The notes beneath the pieces were generated by a model, which saw only the letters and a program-made list of their open reading frames with translations, searched no databases and was not told where the DNA came from. The position numbers were made by a program, and so were the translations under genes. Source: Tipula vernalis (taxonomy: Eukaryota > Arthropoda > Insecta > Diptera > Tipulidae). Taken from it: DNA of 64,000 nucleotides. The stretch is taken from positions 269,987,315-270,051,314 of the forward strand of contig OY282560.1 of the NCBI GenBank assembly GCA_958295665.1, in the 5' to 3' direction. Positions 23,638 to 33,108 of the stretch are shown in pieces; the stretch's first letter is position 1, and every line of letters starts with the position of its first letter.

Positions 23638-23907
23638 TTTCGAATTCGAAGACGTCCATTTTTCATAATGGCGTTGTGTTTACATTTTGAAACGTCAAAC
23701 TAAAAATTAACAATAATAATAACAACGTAATAATAATAATGTAATCCTAATATAATACGAATATAATATAATATAATATACTATATAATACTAATATAAT
23801 AATAATATAATAATAATCTAATAATAATATAATAATAACATAATATAATACCGAATAATATTTGTAAATGTTTATGTATTTGGGTAATCTTAAAATTGGC
23901 GTTAACA
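23638..23907 (-). repeat. 5' LTR segment of BEL/Pao element 2 (shared part)
   Basis: Minus-strand reading begins TGTTAACGCC. The 270 bp match the left copy; 23231-23637 is unmatched on the left but is the likely rest of this LTR, ending CGCCA three bases before the primer site. Confidence 0.8.
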
Positions 23908-23912
23908 GATTT

Positions 23913-24162
23913 ATTAAAAAACAATTAATTAAAATGTTACAATTTTTTACCACACTGGTGGTTTAACGATCGAAAATTTAATGAACCCATCAAAAAAAAA
24001 ATGTAAATTTTTTATTTTGAGTATGGTCAAATTATTTTTCTCTTATTCAGACAGAAGCTTATATTCCTAGCATCCAGCGGACATGTAGTTTAGTAATTGT
24101 ATTGTGTAATACCAATTATTTTATCATATTAAAAAAAATCTAGCTATCGATATACTAATACA
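23913..24162. other. Spacer between the two minus-strand BEL/Pao elements
   Basis: AT-rich DNA with no recognised feature. Confidence 0.5.
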
Positions 24163-24167
24163 CCTTT

Positions 24168-24357
24168 TGTTTATTTCAACGTTATTTTCCGCTTACCGTT
24201 GGTCAGTGCTGGACAAAAATAACGTCTTGTTGAGTATACTTATAAACACTAAATTTTATTTGTTTGCGTTGTTTCTTATATATAAAAAACAACAGTATAA
24301 AAATATGCTAATTGTAAATTAATTATATAAATAATGTAAATTGTACAAATTTATAGG
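24168..24357 (-). repeat. 3' LTR of the envelope-bearing BEL/Pao element
   Basis: Matches 27032-27231 over CAACGTTATTTTCCGCTTAC and onward to about AATTATATAA. The right copy has an extra block near 27150 (AATATTATACCTTTTAC). The inner boundary is approximate. Confidence 0.8.
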
Positions 24358-24589
24358 TAAAAACAGCTGACAATGAAATATATTGATATTATATTTGGTA
24401 AACTGCTAACAATAAAAAATATATAAAAAAAAGATGCAATATAGTGCATAGTGCATACATTATCTAATTTCTGCAAATGTATAAAAACTGTTCACAAGGT
24501 TGAACATACTCCGCGGATGTATCGATTTGTATGGCATAGATGACTCGCTGCGTTAACATCTCTATCCGGTAACTGCTGGAGCCTCTAGC

Positions 24590-26246
24590 CTGTAGTCATC
24601 TTGCCTTGGCGCTCTTCTTCTGACCTTACATAGGTATGCTACCACGCCTATTAGGATAAAGCCAACTATGATATACATATGTCACTACGTAGCGGTGCAC
24701 ATCATGCTTTGATACATTTACACTACCATCTTGTAATTCAGCTATTTTCTTGTGGAGAACAGTAAATTCTCCTTCATTTGGAACTTCCTGAAGATTAGTT
24801 GTATTGTAGAGGGTCGCTCAATTGGTCGATAGATTGACTGCTGGTAGGAATGATAAATCTACTCTGTTTTTGATGGTTTTGTGACTTTTTAGTGTAATTA
24901 ATCCAACTTTCAATGTGCACCCTTCCTTGAGTGAAATCTTTCCGTTTATTGGAATAGTTAACGTAGCCACGTCTTCCCCGCAAACTATAATGGCTGGTTG
25001 TGGATGTTGCGATGAAAACAACCAGTTATTGTTCCTAAGTTTGACCCAGTTGGTTTGTGACTTGTCCGCCTTTTGATTCGCTGTCGCGCAATTATTTGTT
25101 TTCGTTGAGATTAACAATTGAAACTCACAAATAGTGTTGTTGAAATAAGCAGTATGCATTGGGATGCTGAAGTATGCAGATATAGCTAGCATCAATGACC
25201 TTGCAATGATGGAACTCATAGCTGAATAGCATGTAGTACTGATCAAGATCCATTGATGTTGCCAAGTAATCCATTGATGGTTGTATGAAGGTAGCACTTG
25301 ATGTTGGGAATGATAAGGGCTTAAACAATTGATATTTTCCTTGGTTAATAGGGGAAGCTTTAGCTCCAAAATAACATATTGTCGATTCAGACGTCCCTTT
25401 GCAAGATATCAGTTGATATAAGGTTATTATTTGATCAGGGTCCTGATGTCCTGGCAGAACTACATCTGGTGGCAAGTGCTGTGTTATTTTGTTGATTTCC
25501 TCTGCTAACCGTAGTGGTGTTAAAATGGCAGTACTAACTATCTTATTGTGAGTATCTAGAACTGCTTCAATTAAATTCTGTTGAATCTCTTTAAATTTCA
25601 ACATTGACAACAAGGCCTGAATTGCCATAGTTGTGAATCTGTTAATGTTGTTGAGATCGTTCAAATGCTCATTTACTTGCTGATTAAATATCTTCCAATG
25701 CTGAATCATTTCTGCCTCGTTTTTCTTAAGCAGACTGAGGATGGCATCGGTAATAGATGTCTGATTTTTTATGAGCTTTAGTAAATACTCCTGATTCTCC
25801 TTGATTTTTTCTATTTCCTACTCATAATGTTCTGCATCACGATTGTCTAGTATCCCGAATAGCTCGCTTGCTATATTGATAGCACCCCTTTTTCGTCTGT
25901 AATTTTTGCCGTGGTGGAGTAACTCGTTTCTCTGTTTGATATCTGCTAAGCTATTTTGCAGTTGGTTGGTTATTACTAAGCATGTGTCAGGGATAGATCT
26001 GTTCAAACAGAGCTGGGTCAGCTTTCTCACGCAAGCTTGATACAAACTTAGCTCGTTGTGATAAATTGTCATGTTAAAATATACAATGATCTTCCATTGG
26101 TTATTTGTGAACTGCACGTTTCCAGTGTATTCAAAATAGAGTCCGGGCTGATATGAAAAACTAGTCAGGTTATACGGAAGATTGGCTGCTGACGTTCCTG
26201 AACAAACATTACACATTGCTAGTAAACTCAATATGTACAAGGGCAT
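24590..26246 (-). pseudogene. Envelope-like (F-type) glycoprotein gene of a roo-like BEL/Pao element, broken
   Basis: A methionine at 26246 starts a signal-peptide-like stretch (MPLYILSLLAMCNVCSG). The ectodomain has potential N-glycosylation sites (NLT, NMT, NRS). A dibasic furin-like site RRKRGA (about 25886-25900) is followed by a fusion-peptide-like segment, the arrangement of baculovirus F-like envelopes carried by roo and other insect elements. A TAG at 25818-25820 interrupts the frame directly after it. The next part is open to about 25180, where the frame shifts. The remainder to 24818 is Cys-containing ectodomain, and a hydrophobic span then a basic tail lie near 24610-24675 in a further frame. 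At least one stop and two frameshifts make it nonfunctional. Class is by family resemblance. Confidence 0.72.
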
Positions 26247-26993
26247 TATTTTGATTCTGGTGCTTGCGCTTACGTATCTGCTGCGAGTTTCTCTGCTGTG
26301 TTCTTTCTCCGGAGCTTCTGCGTCTTTGATAGGGAGAATGCTTATCTTCGAGATTGGTCGTTTAAATTTGATGCCGTGACTATCCTTTACTGTCAAGACA
26401 CTAGTCAGCTTATCTAATCCCGGATGCAATACAATTCGCCCAAGGGGCCACTTAGTCGGTGGCAGATTGTTGTCTTTAACCCAAACAATGTCATCTAGTT
26501 TGAATTCTGGCTGTTTGCAATTCCATTTTGCCCGCTGTTGAAGGCTTGATAGGTAATCGGTCGACCATCGCTTCCAAAATTGTTAAACCATCTTTTGCAA
26601 TAGTCTCCAACGCTGTCATGCTTCGATTTGGGAAATTAGTGTTGAAAGTTCGTCGTATATTAGTGTGCTTTCCCCGATTAATCGCTTTAGGTGATACTTC
26701 ATTGTCTTGACTGCTGCCTCCCATAGCCCTCCGAAATGTGGTGCTGATGGTGGAATAAAATTCCATTCTGTGCCATTATTAACCAACATTTTTTGAAGTT
26801 CTGGGGTGGCTTGTTTTATACATTCACGCTTTTCCTTGTCGAATATTGTTCGAGCTCCGACAAAATTCGTACCATTATCAGAATAAATATGTTGGCATAT
26901 ACCTCTGCGCGCAATGAATCTTCTGAATGCTGCTACAAAGGCTATTGCAGTTAAATCGCTCACAATCTCGAGATGGACAGCCTTAGTTGAAAT
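26247..26993 (-). pseudogene. Integrase, C-terminal two thirds, of the envelope-bearing element
   Basis: The surviving part starts in the catalytic core (TKAVHLEIVSDLT), so the HHCC finger and first catalytic Asp are absent. IYSDNGTNFVG carries the second Asp and HFGGLWEAAVKTMKYHLKRL the Glu. A frameshift near 26620 leads into the C-terminal domain with DRLPIKPSTAGKMELQTA in another frame, then WVKDNNLPPTDWPLGRIVLH and, from 26429, GLDKLTSVLTVKDSHGIKFK. The frame reads on into the envelope-like gene without a stop. Nonfunctional through deletion and frameshift. Confidence 0.82.
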
Positions 26994-27012
26994 CCTTAGG
27001 TCGCTGGTTCGT

Positions 27013-27030
27013 ATCCGGCTCGGAGGACCA
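27013..27030 (-). other. Primer-binding site, tRNA-Tyr type, with extended complementarity
   Basis: The plus strand ATCCGGCTCGGAGGACCA differs by one base from the tRNA-Tyr 3' end. The match runs on into the T-loop (GGTTCGT at 27006-27012 against GGTTCGA), about 25 nt with two mismatches, longer than the usual 18. Confidence 0.75.
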
Positions 27031-27031
27031 A

Positions 27032-27231
27032 TGTTTGTTTCAACGTTATTTTCCGCTTACCGTTGGTCAGTGCTGGACAAAAATAACGTCTTGTTGAGTA
27101 TACTTATAAACACTAAATTTTATTTGTTTGAGTTGTTTCTTATATACAAAAAATATTATACCTTTTACAACAACAGTATAAAAATATGCTAATTGTACAT
27201 TAATTATATAATTAATGTAATTTAATTTAAC
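27032..27231 (-). repeat. 5' LTR of the envelope-bearing BEL/Pao element
   Basis: Homologous to 24168-24357. The outer end is set by the CCTTT repeat and is less certain, because the terminal bases differ between copies. Confidence 0.78.
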
Positions 27232-27236
27232 CCTTT

Positions 27237-28217
27237 GGTTTTGTTATGTGTAAACAGTTGTACGGTACACCCGGTGGTTTACCAGGAACCTTGATCGCAC
27301 ACTTTGATCAATCAATAAAAACAAATTACAGTTTTTTTAAGTAGTAGGCACATCATGTCTAATTAACGGTGACGTCAGCTATGAATGACTGGCTGGGGAA
27401 ATCAATCAGAAATTTATAAAAGCCAAATATTTAAACAAAAAAATCGACCTGAGACATGTAAGCTGGAGAATTTTGTACGTATTTGATTTTTCGCTTATTA
27501 TTACTTCAAACAGCAAATCCGAGTATCTGTTAAAACTCTTAATGGAAGTTTAACATGAATTATTTGTTTTTATGACACTGCGATACGATTTAAAATGTTG
27601 CCATTTCTAATCTTAGATTTCAAGAGACAATAACATTCTATATTAAAATTTAATATAATAATAAAAACCAATATACGAGTACATTGGTTGTTATTATTAT
27701 ATTCTTTAATCGTCTTTTGAGTCTAGCAGACGTAATTTTTATTTTATTCTAAAATAATTATTTTTATTAATTTGTTGAATCTAAAATTTAAATAAAAAAT
27801 TGTAGCATCTAAAATAATCTGAAATACATTTTGTTGTTAATCATTGCCCGACAATTATTAATTGTTTAAGTGTTGTTTTTTAAACGTGATATGAACATTT
27901 TGTGATACGCTGTTATGTGATTATATTAGAACAAAAATTTGTGCATTGATCCGCCAAGTGGCTGTGATACGTTTTATTTTATTTCTAACGGTATTATATT
28001 AAGCGTTGTTTTTGATCAAAAATTTTGTGCATCGAACATTTTACTACCAATTAGCTACATATGTTTTATATTACTCGTACATGTTTTTGTTACAGTGCTG
28101 CCTTTCATACTAATAAATCATAAATCGTAATACTTAATATTAAATAACTGTCAAATTTTATCTGTTTTAATACACATCATATAATAAACTTTCAATTTAT
28201 AATTCTCCGGTTACATA
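27237..28217. other. AT-rich stretch, possibly including LINE 5' untranslated sequence
   Basis: No gene is visible. The last few hundred bases before 28218 may be the 5' UTR of the outer CR1-like element, whose 5' end I cannot place. Confidence 0.45.
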
Positions 28218-29082
28218 ATGTCATGCAACAGCTGTACTAAATCCTTTGGATCTACTTTTGTGGATATAGTTCCCTGCAGTTTTTGTAGTAAACAATTCCA
28301 CTTGGAGTGTACCGGTATTGATCGAACCGCCAATGTGTGTTGAACCGCCGATTTGTTATTTCTGTAATGGCTGTAATGATTGGATTATTAATCACAACAT
28401 CTCGAAATTGTGGCAAAAGGTTGATCTGGCTTCTGATAGAGCCTTAGTTATAAAGAAAATTGAAGCGGATATGGCCGCTATTAACAAACTGATTACTGAG
28501 ATTTTGAACAAATCTCACCATATTCCTGATTGCTGTTCTGGTCATCAACCGTTAATCGATGATAGTGATGTTTATGGTCAAGTGTTTAAGTCATCTGCAA
28601 ACTCAATCAATCATGATCGGGATCAATCGAAGAATAATACTAAATCGCCACTGTCGTTTCAAGCTTCTCATCATGCTCATAATAGTGGGACTGCACATCA
28701 TATCAAACCTCATTCTGAGCGACCAATTATTATTGGCACTGGTGATCTGGTCTCATCGCCCCAGGTTGTAAAGCTACGTAAAACTTTATTTGTTTCTCGA
28801 CTCCATAAAGATGTTTCCGAAGCTGTAATTTTGGATTATCTTAAAGATAAATTTAACATTGAGGATGTAAACTGCCAGCGTATTATATCTCGACGGATTA
28901 ATGATGCAGACCGTAATTTTTCGTCATTTAAATTATATGTGGACGTTACTGATTTTGAGAATTTATTACAACCTACTTCTTGGCCTGCTTGGTCATTAAT
29001 TAAATAATTTGTAATTTTTAATAAGGGACGAACCAAAAAATCGAATTTTCCCTTTCTTCAACGAAACCAACCAACTCTTTAA
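28218..29082 (+). pseudogene. ORF1 of the outer CR1-like LINE
   Basis: RNA-binding ORF1 protein. The ATG at 28218 opens a PHD-like zinc finger (CNSC, CSFC, FHLEC), lost to a small frameshift near 28315. The rest is open from there, with CYFCNGC as the last zinc pair, a 130-residue low-complexity linker, and an RRM-like domain (TLFVSRLHKDVSEAVI ... RRINDADRNFSSFKL). A TAA at 29005 replaces the Glu seen in the inner copy (SLIKEF); the natural end is 29080-29082. It is roughly two thirds identical to the inner ORF1 over the RRM-like part, so the two are different subfamilies. Confidence 0.78.
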
Positions 29083-29263
29083 CTGATGCCTGAGATTCCT
29101 CTATTGGTACTCATACCGATCGGACGTGTTTTTAAGTTAATTTTTATTAAAAACAAAAATAAAAAAATTAAAAATTTTAATTTTTTTATTGTTTTATTTC
29201 TTGGCTGTGGTTGCTAATTTGTGCCGTCATATTAGCTTCAGTGAAATAATTCCTCTAGTGATA

Positions 29264-30196
29264 ATGGAAAAGAAGTGTTTTGCATGTGGTCTTACTTCAA
29301 AAGAACAGTATTTTTATTGTGTTCTTTGTGATAAAGTAATTGACTTTAAGTGTTTTGGAATCAAAAGCAAAACGACCTTTGATTTAATTTGTCAGCTAAA
29401 AAATCTACGATATATTTGTGACGACTGTGATGGCCTGTTAAAATCACAAATGAAGTTATTTTCAAAAATAACAGAATCTGTTAATGTTATTAATACAAAC
29501 TTTCATAACCTTCAGAGTGATTTAATGTTAATGAGTTCAAAATTATACAATACCAAAAATTGTCATAATGCCGTTACTTCAAATTCTATAAATAAAATGT
29601 GTAATAATAAAAATATTAAAATAAATGATAATACGAATGTGAATCATAAAAACATTAATAATAAAAGTAATGATAATGGTGGTACCGTAACTTCAGTTCA
29701 GACTGAACTGGATACAAATTTATTATCGACGATGATGACTAATGATGGTTGTCTGACTCTATCTAGTAACACAACGAGTTCTCAACATGAACGGGTAATT
29801 TCATCTAAACATTCGACGATTCCGAAACAGCGGCAAATTATAATCGGCACCGGTGACTTGATTTCATCACTCCAAGTGGTTGCACCTCGGAAAACCATTT
29901 TTGTGTCCAGACTCCATAAAGACGTTTCTGAACTGGAAGTTTTATCCTATCTAAAAGACAAGTTTGGTGTTGTGGATGTTAGTTGCAAACGCATATTATC
30001 ACGTCGAATCAATGAAGAAGACCGTAATTTTTCTTCGTTTCGGATAAATGTTCCGGTATCTAGCGTGGATAGCTTGCTTCAACCTAGCTCATGGCCATCA
30101 GGTTCATTGATAAAGGAATTTGTGATTTATAACAGGAAACAAAATAAGAACAATAATTGTTTTCCTTTACTTCAACGACCTCCATGCAGTCAATAA
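29264..30196 (+). CDS. ORF1 protein of the inner CR1-like LINE, open
   Basis: 310 codons from the ATG at 29264 (MEKKCFACGLTSKEQYFYCV) to 30196. The N-terminal PHD-like finger has CFAC, CVLC, FKC and ICDDC pairs; the His of the canonical C4HC3 pattern is not obvious. An Asn/Lys-rich linker (about residues 100-170) leads to IIIGTGDLISSLQVVAPRKT and an RRM-like domain with IFVSRLHKDVSELEV and RRINEEDRNFSSFRI. These proteins bind LINE RNA in the RNP. It overlaps the ORF2 start by 13 nt, suggesting coupled translation. The frame is intact, but ORF2 downstream is not, so the element is not autonomous. Confidence 0.85.
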   Translation: MEKKCFACGLTSKEQYFYCVLCDKVIDFKCFGIKSKTTFDLICQLKNLRYICDDCDGLLKSQMKLFSKITESVNVINTNFHNLQSDLMLMSSKLYNTKNCHNAVTSNSINKMCNNKNIKINDNTNVNHKNINNKSNDNGGTVTSVQTELDTNLLSTMMTNDGCLTLSSNTTSSQHERVISSKHSTIPKQRQIIIGTGDLISSLQVVAPRKTIFVSRLHKDVSELEVLSYLKDKFGVVDVSCKRILSRRINEEDRNFSSFRINVPVSSVDSLLQPSSWPSGSLIKEFVIYNRKQNKNNNCFPLLQRPPCSQ

Positions 30197-32933
30197 CAGA
30201 TCCCAGCCAAAAATCGAATTGCATACTCTATAAATTATTTTATCGCAATGTTGGGGGAATGTCATCGAAGTCTATGGAATTCCGCAATTTATTTTATTCG
30301 ATGCATTTCCAATTATATGCTATTGTGGAAACTGGATTTCATTGTGGAATTTACAACGCTGAATTCTTTCCAAATGATTTTATTGTTTTTAGATGTGACA
30401 GATCACCTTTGAATAGCTCGAAACAAACGAGAGGTGGTGTCCTCTTGGCTGTACATTCATCACTTCATTGTGAGCGTATCATTGTACCGGGCTGTGTAAC
30501 ATTTTATTTTATAGTTCTATATATACCGCCTAGATCTTCTATCGATATTTATTTAAATCACATAGATTGTATAAGTAAAATAGTTAATATGTCTCATTGT
30601 AATGATACTATAGTAGTGTTGGGCGATTTTAATTTAACCAATATTAATTGGTCGGTTGATTCCGAATCATTAGATTTATTACCTTCTAATGTTCTGTCTA
30701 TCAATGACTCGGCGGTAATAGACGCATTATTTAGTTTTAATCTTAAACAAATTAATTTATATTCTAATGATAATAATTCGTTTCTAGATTTAATTTTTGT
30801 TAATAATACGGAATATTTGTCAGTTTACGAATCTTTGACATCTTTTAAGAACAATGATAAAGACCATAATTCTCTCGAAATTCAATTTCATGTTAATAAC
30901 GTTAATGCTAAATGTCGTGAATTTTCTGTGGATGATTTGTTTTATGATTTTAAAGCATGCGATTCCCACGGTATGTCTGAATTTCTCCGATGCATATGCT
31001 GGAATGAGTTATTTCTTAACAATGATATTGATGTAAATGTAAAAAGTTTTAATGATTTGCTGTTTCTAGCCTTTGACCGTTTCGTACCTTTGAAAAGGAA
31101 ACGTAACTACAGTTACCCTCCATGGTTTGATTCGGATTTGATTAATCTGCGTAACCGTAAGAATAAAGCCTTTTACAGACTTCGAACTAATGATTGTGAC
31201 TCTAACAAATCTATTTTTGTCAATCTTCGGGATCAATTTAAATCCGAATTTCATACTAAATATCTACAATACATAAAAACGATCGAAGCTAATATCAAAC
31301 AAAACCCCAAATCATTTTGGAAGTTTGTTAATGATAAGCGCAAAACAACGGGCTTTCCGTCGATAATGAATTATGATGGAGTTCAGCTCTGCACTGTATC
31401 AGAAATATGTACAGGTTTTGCAAGCTTCTTTCAATCGGTTTATAAAGATAATAGTAGTCTTATTGTTAATGACCCTATTGTCAGTAATTGTCAATTTAAT
31501 ATTCCTTATTTATCTATAACTGAAGATGATATATGTAATTCCCTTTTGGATTCTAATGATGGATGTGGGCCTGACGGTATTCCCTCGTCAATACTTAAAT
31601 GTTTTGCATCATATATTGCAACTCCGTTATGTTTTATTTTTAACCAATCGTTAGTTAACGGCTATTTTCCAACCGCTTGGAAAGTGTCAAATATTGTTCC
31701 AATTTACAAAAAGGGGGACCGCTTTGATGTATCCAATTATCGTGGAATCTCAATTCTTTCATCGATCCCAAAACTTTTCGAGTTAATTGTGACAAAACAT
31801 CTGTCATTTCATTCAAAAGAAATTATCTCGGATTTTCAGCACGGTTTCACCAGTGGAAAATCTACGACTACCAATCTTTTACAATTTACTAAATTCGCTA
31901 TTGAATCACTTGAGTCACAAGCCGCCCAGGTTGATGCGATTTACTTTGATTTTGCTAAAGCCTTTGATTCAATTGACCATACAATCATTATAAAAAAGCT
32001 CTCAGAAATTGGTGTCGCCCCTAATTTTTTAAAATGGATTGGTTCTTATCTGGTGGGAAGAAGACAATATCCGACTATTTTTAAATTTTGTAACTGCTTA
32101 TTATTTGCAGACGATTTGAAGATTTTTAAACATATTCAATCTTTAAATGACGCAGAAGTATTTCAATCAGAAACTAATTCATTATCTCGTTGGTGCTCTA
32201 CCAATAAATTGTTGATCAATATTAATAAATGCAACATCATGTCGTTCTATAGAACATCCAATCCGATTGTTTTCAATTATCAGTTGGAGGGTAATGAACT
32301 TTGTAGAGTAACTTCAATTGTTGACTTAGGTGTATTCTTTGATGAAAAATTAACTTTTGCTTTACATCTAGACAAAATAATATTAAAAGCCAATTCTATG
32401 TTGGGTTTTATTTTTAGAATGACAAAAGAGTTTGTTGATATTTTTTCATGTGTAAGTTTATATACTTCTCTAGTTAGATATCACTTGGAATATGCGGCGG
32501 TGGTTTGGTATCCTCACCATGAAGTACAGATTAAAAGATTGGAATCAATTCAGAAACGTTTTACCATTTACATTTAAGTAATCAGCCTATGTGGCAGCAA
32601 GTGCGTAATCTTCCAGGGTATGAAAATCGGTGTCTAAGCCTTCGAATTGATACTTTAGCGAAGCGTCGAAAAATTGCGTCAGCAATGTTTGTCAGGGATT
32701 CTTTGAACGGTCGTATAAGATGCCCTAATCTTATTTCTGCCTGGAACATTTATGTGCCGGTTAGAAGTTTGCGGCAAAGGGAATTTCTATTTATCGAATT
32801 TCATAGAACTAATTATAGCTATAACGAACCGACGGCTTCAATGGCCAGATTTATCAATGATTATTATCATTTGTTTCATTTTGAAAAATCGAGAAAATGC
32901 TTTCGGTACGAAATTCGTAGTTGCAATTTTTGA
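30184..32933 (+). pseudogene. ORF2 (endonuclease and reverse transcriptase) of the inner CR1-like LINE
   Basis: From the ATG at 30184 the frame stays open to 32577. Endonuclease motifs: FYRNVGGMSSK, VETGFH, VVLGDFNLTNINW, SFLDLIFVNN. RT motifs: NYRGISILSSIPKLFE, FQHGFTSGKSTTTNLLQF, YFDFAKAFDSIDH, LLFADDLKIF. Compared with the outer copy it lacks about 16 codons in the endonuclease (after VPGC, near 30495) and about 34 codons in RT (after LVGRRQY, near 32070), the latter removing the GVPQGS motif. Both losses keep the frame. At 32577 a stop with a deletion and frameshift cuts off the C-terminus, which resumes at 32589-32933 (MWQQVRNLPGYENRCLSLRI). Catalytically dead RT is expected. Confidence 0.88.
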
Positions 32934-33108
32934 TTTTATAATATTTTTGACATATATTCCGTATTGTACAAATTTTAATTATTATATTATACTATGTAGT
33001 TACTATTCATTAAGTTGTTTTTTTTAACTGTAGAATAGATTTTTTTGTAAATAAATAAATAAATAAATAGATGCCAGTCGTTTTGATAAACAAACTAATC
33101 GTTATAAT

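Larger units (their letters stand above)
16958..23907 (-). mobile_element. BEL/Pao LTR retrotransposon element 2, decayed
   Basis: Related segments at 16958-17191 and 23638-23907 bound a minus-strand gag-pol region and are flanked by GATTT (16953-16957 and 23908-23912). Internal order on the minus strand is primer site (23227-23210), gag, protease, RT, RNase H, integrase, with the purine-rich CCGCGGGTA before the left LTR copy. The primer site lies 410 bp inside the right repeat, so the true 5' LTR is probably 23231-23907 and the left copy is shortened. Many frameshifts; older than element 1. Confidence 0.9.
24168..27231 (-). mobile_element. BEL/Pao (roo-like) deletion derivative: integrase plus envelope, no gag or RT
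   Basis: Short LTRs (about 190-200 bp) begin TGTTTATTTCAACG at 24168 and TGTTTGTTTCAACG at 27032. CCTTT lies outside both ends (24163-24167 and 27232-27236), a plausible 5-bp duplication. A tRNA-Tyr primer site adjoins the right LTR. Only about 20 bp after it the sequence enters the middle of integrase (TKAVHLEIVSDLTA), so gag, protease, RT, RNase H and the integrase N-terminus are missing. Integrase is followed by an envelope-like gene, as in Drosophila roo. Confidence 0.85.
29091..33069 (+). mobile_element. CR1-like LINE (inner), inserted into its relative
   Basis: A 3979-bp insertion flanked by GATGCC. It has a 173-bp 5' UTR, an intact ORF1, a long ORF2 and a 3' tail ending (AAAT)n. It landed at the ORF1/ORF2 junction of the outer element in the same orientation. 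Confidence 0.82.

Noticed and set aside
23747..23953. Ile/Tyr/Leu-rich frame across the right LTR of element 2
   Set aside because: It is the translation of an AATAAT-type simple repeat inside the LTR.
27006..27030. Sequence resembling the T-arm and acceptor of tRNA-Tyr, a possible tRNA gene
   Set aside because: Only the 3' quarter is present and it abuts an LTR, so it is a primer-binding site.
24168..27231. Envelope-like region as an independent integrated virus
   Set aside because: It is in one frame with BEL/Pao integrase and between BEL-type LTRs with a tRNA-Tyr primer site, so it belongs to a roo-like retrotransposon.
32040..32100. Missing RT block in the inner LINE as a spliced-out intron
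   Set aside because: The corresponding outer-copy interval begins GT but does not end AG, and the boundaries share short microhomology, so a deletion is more likely.
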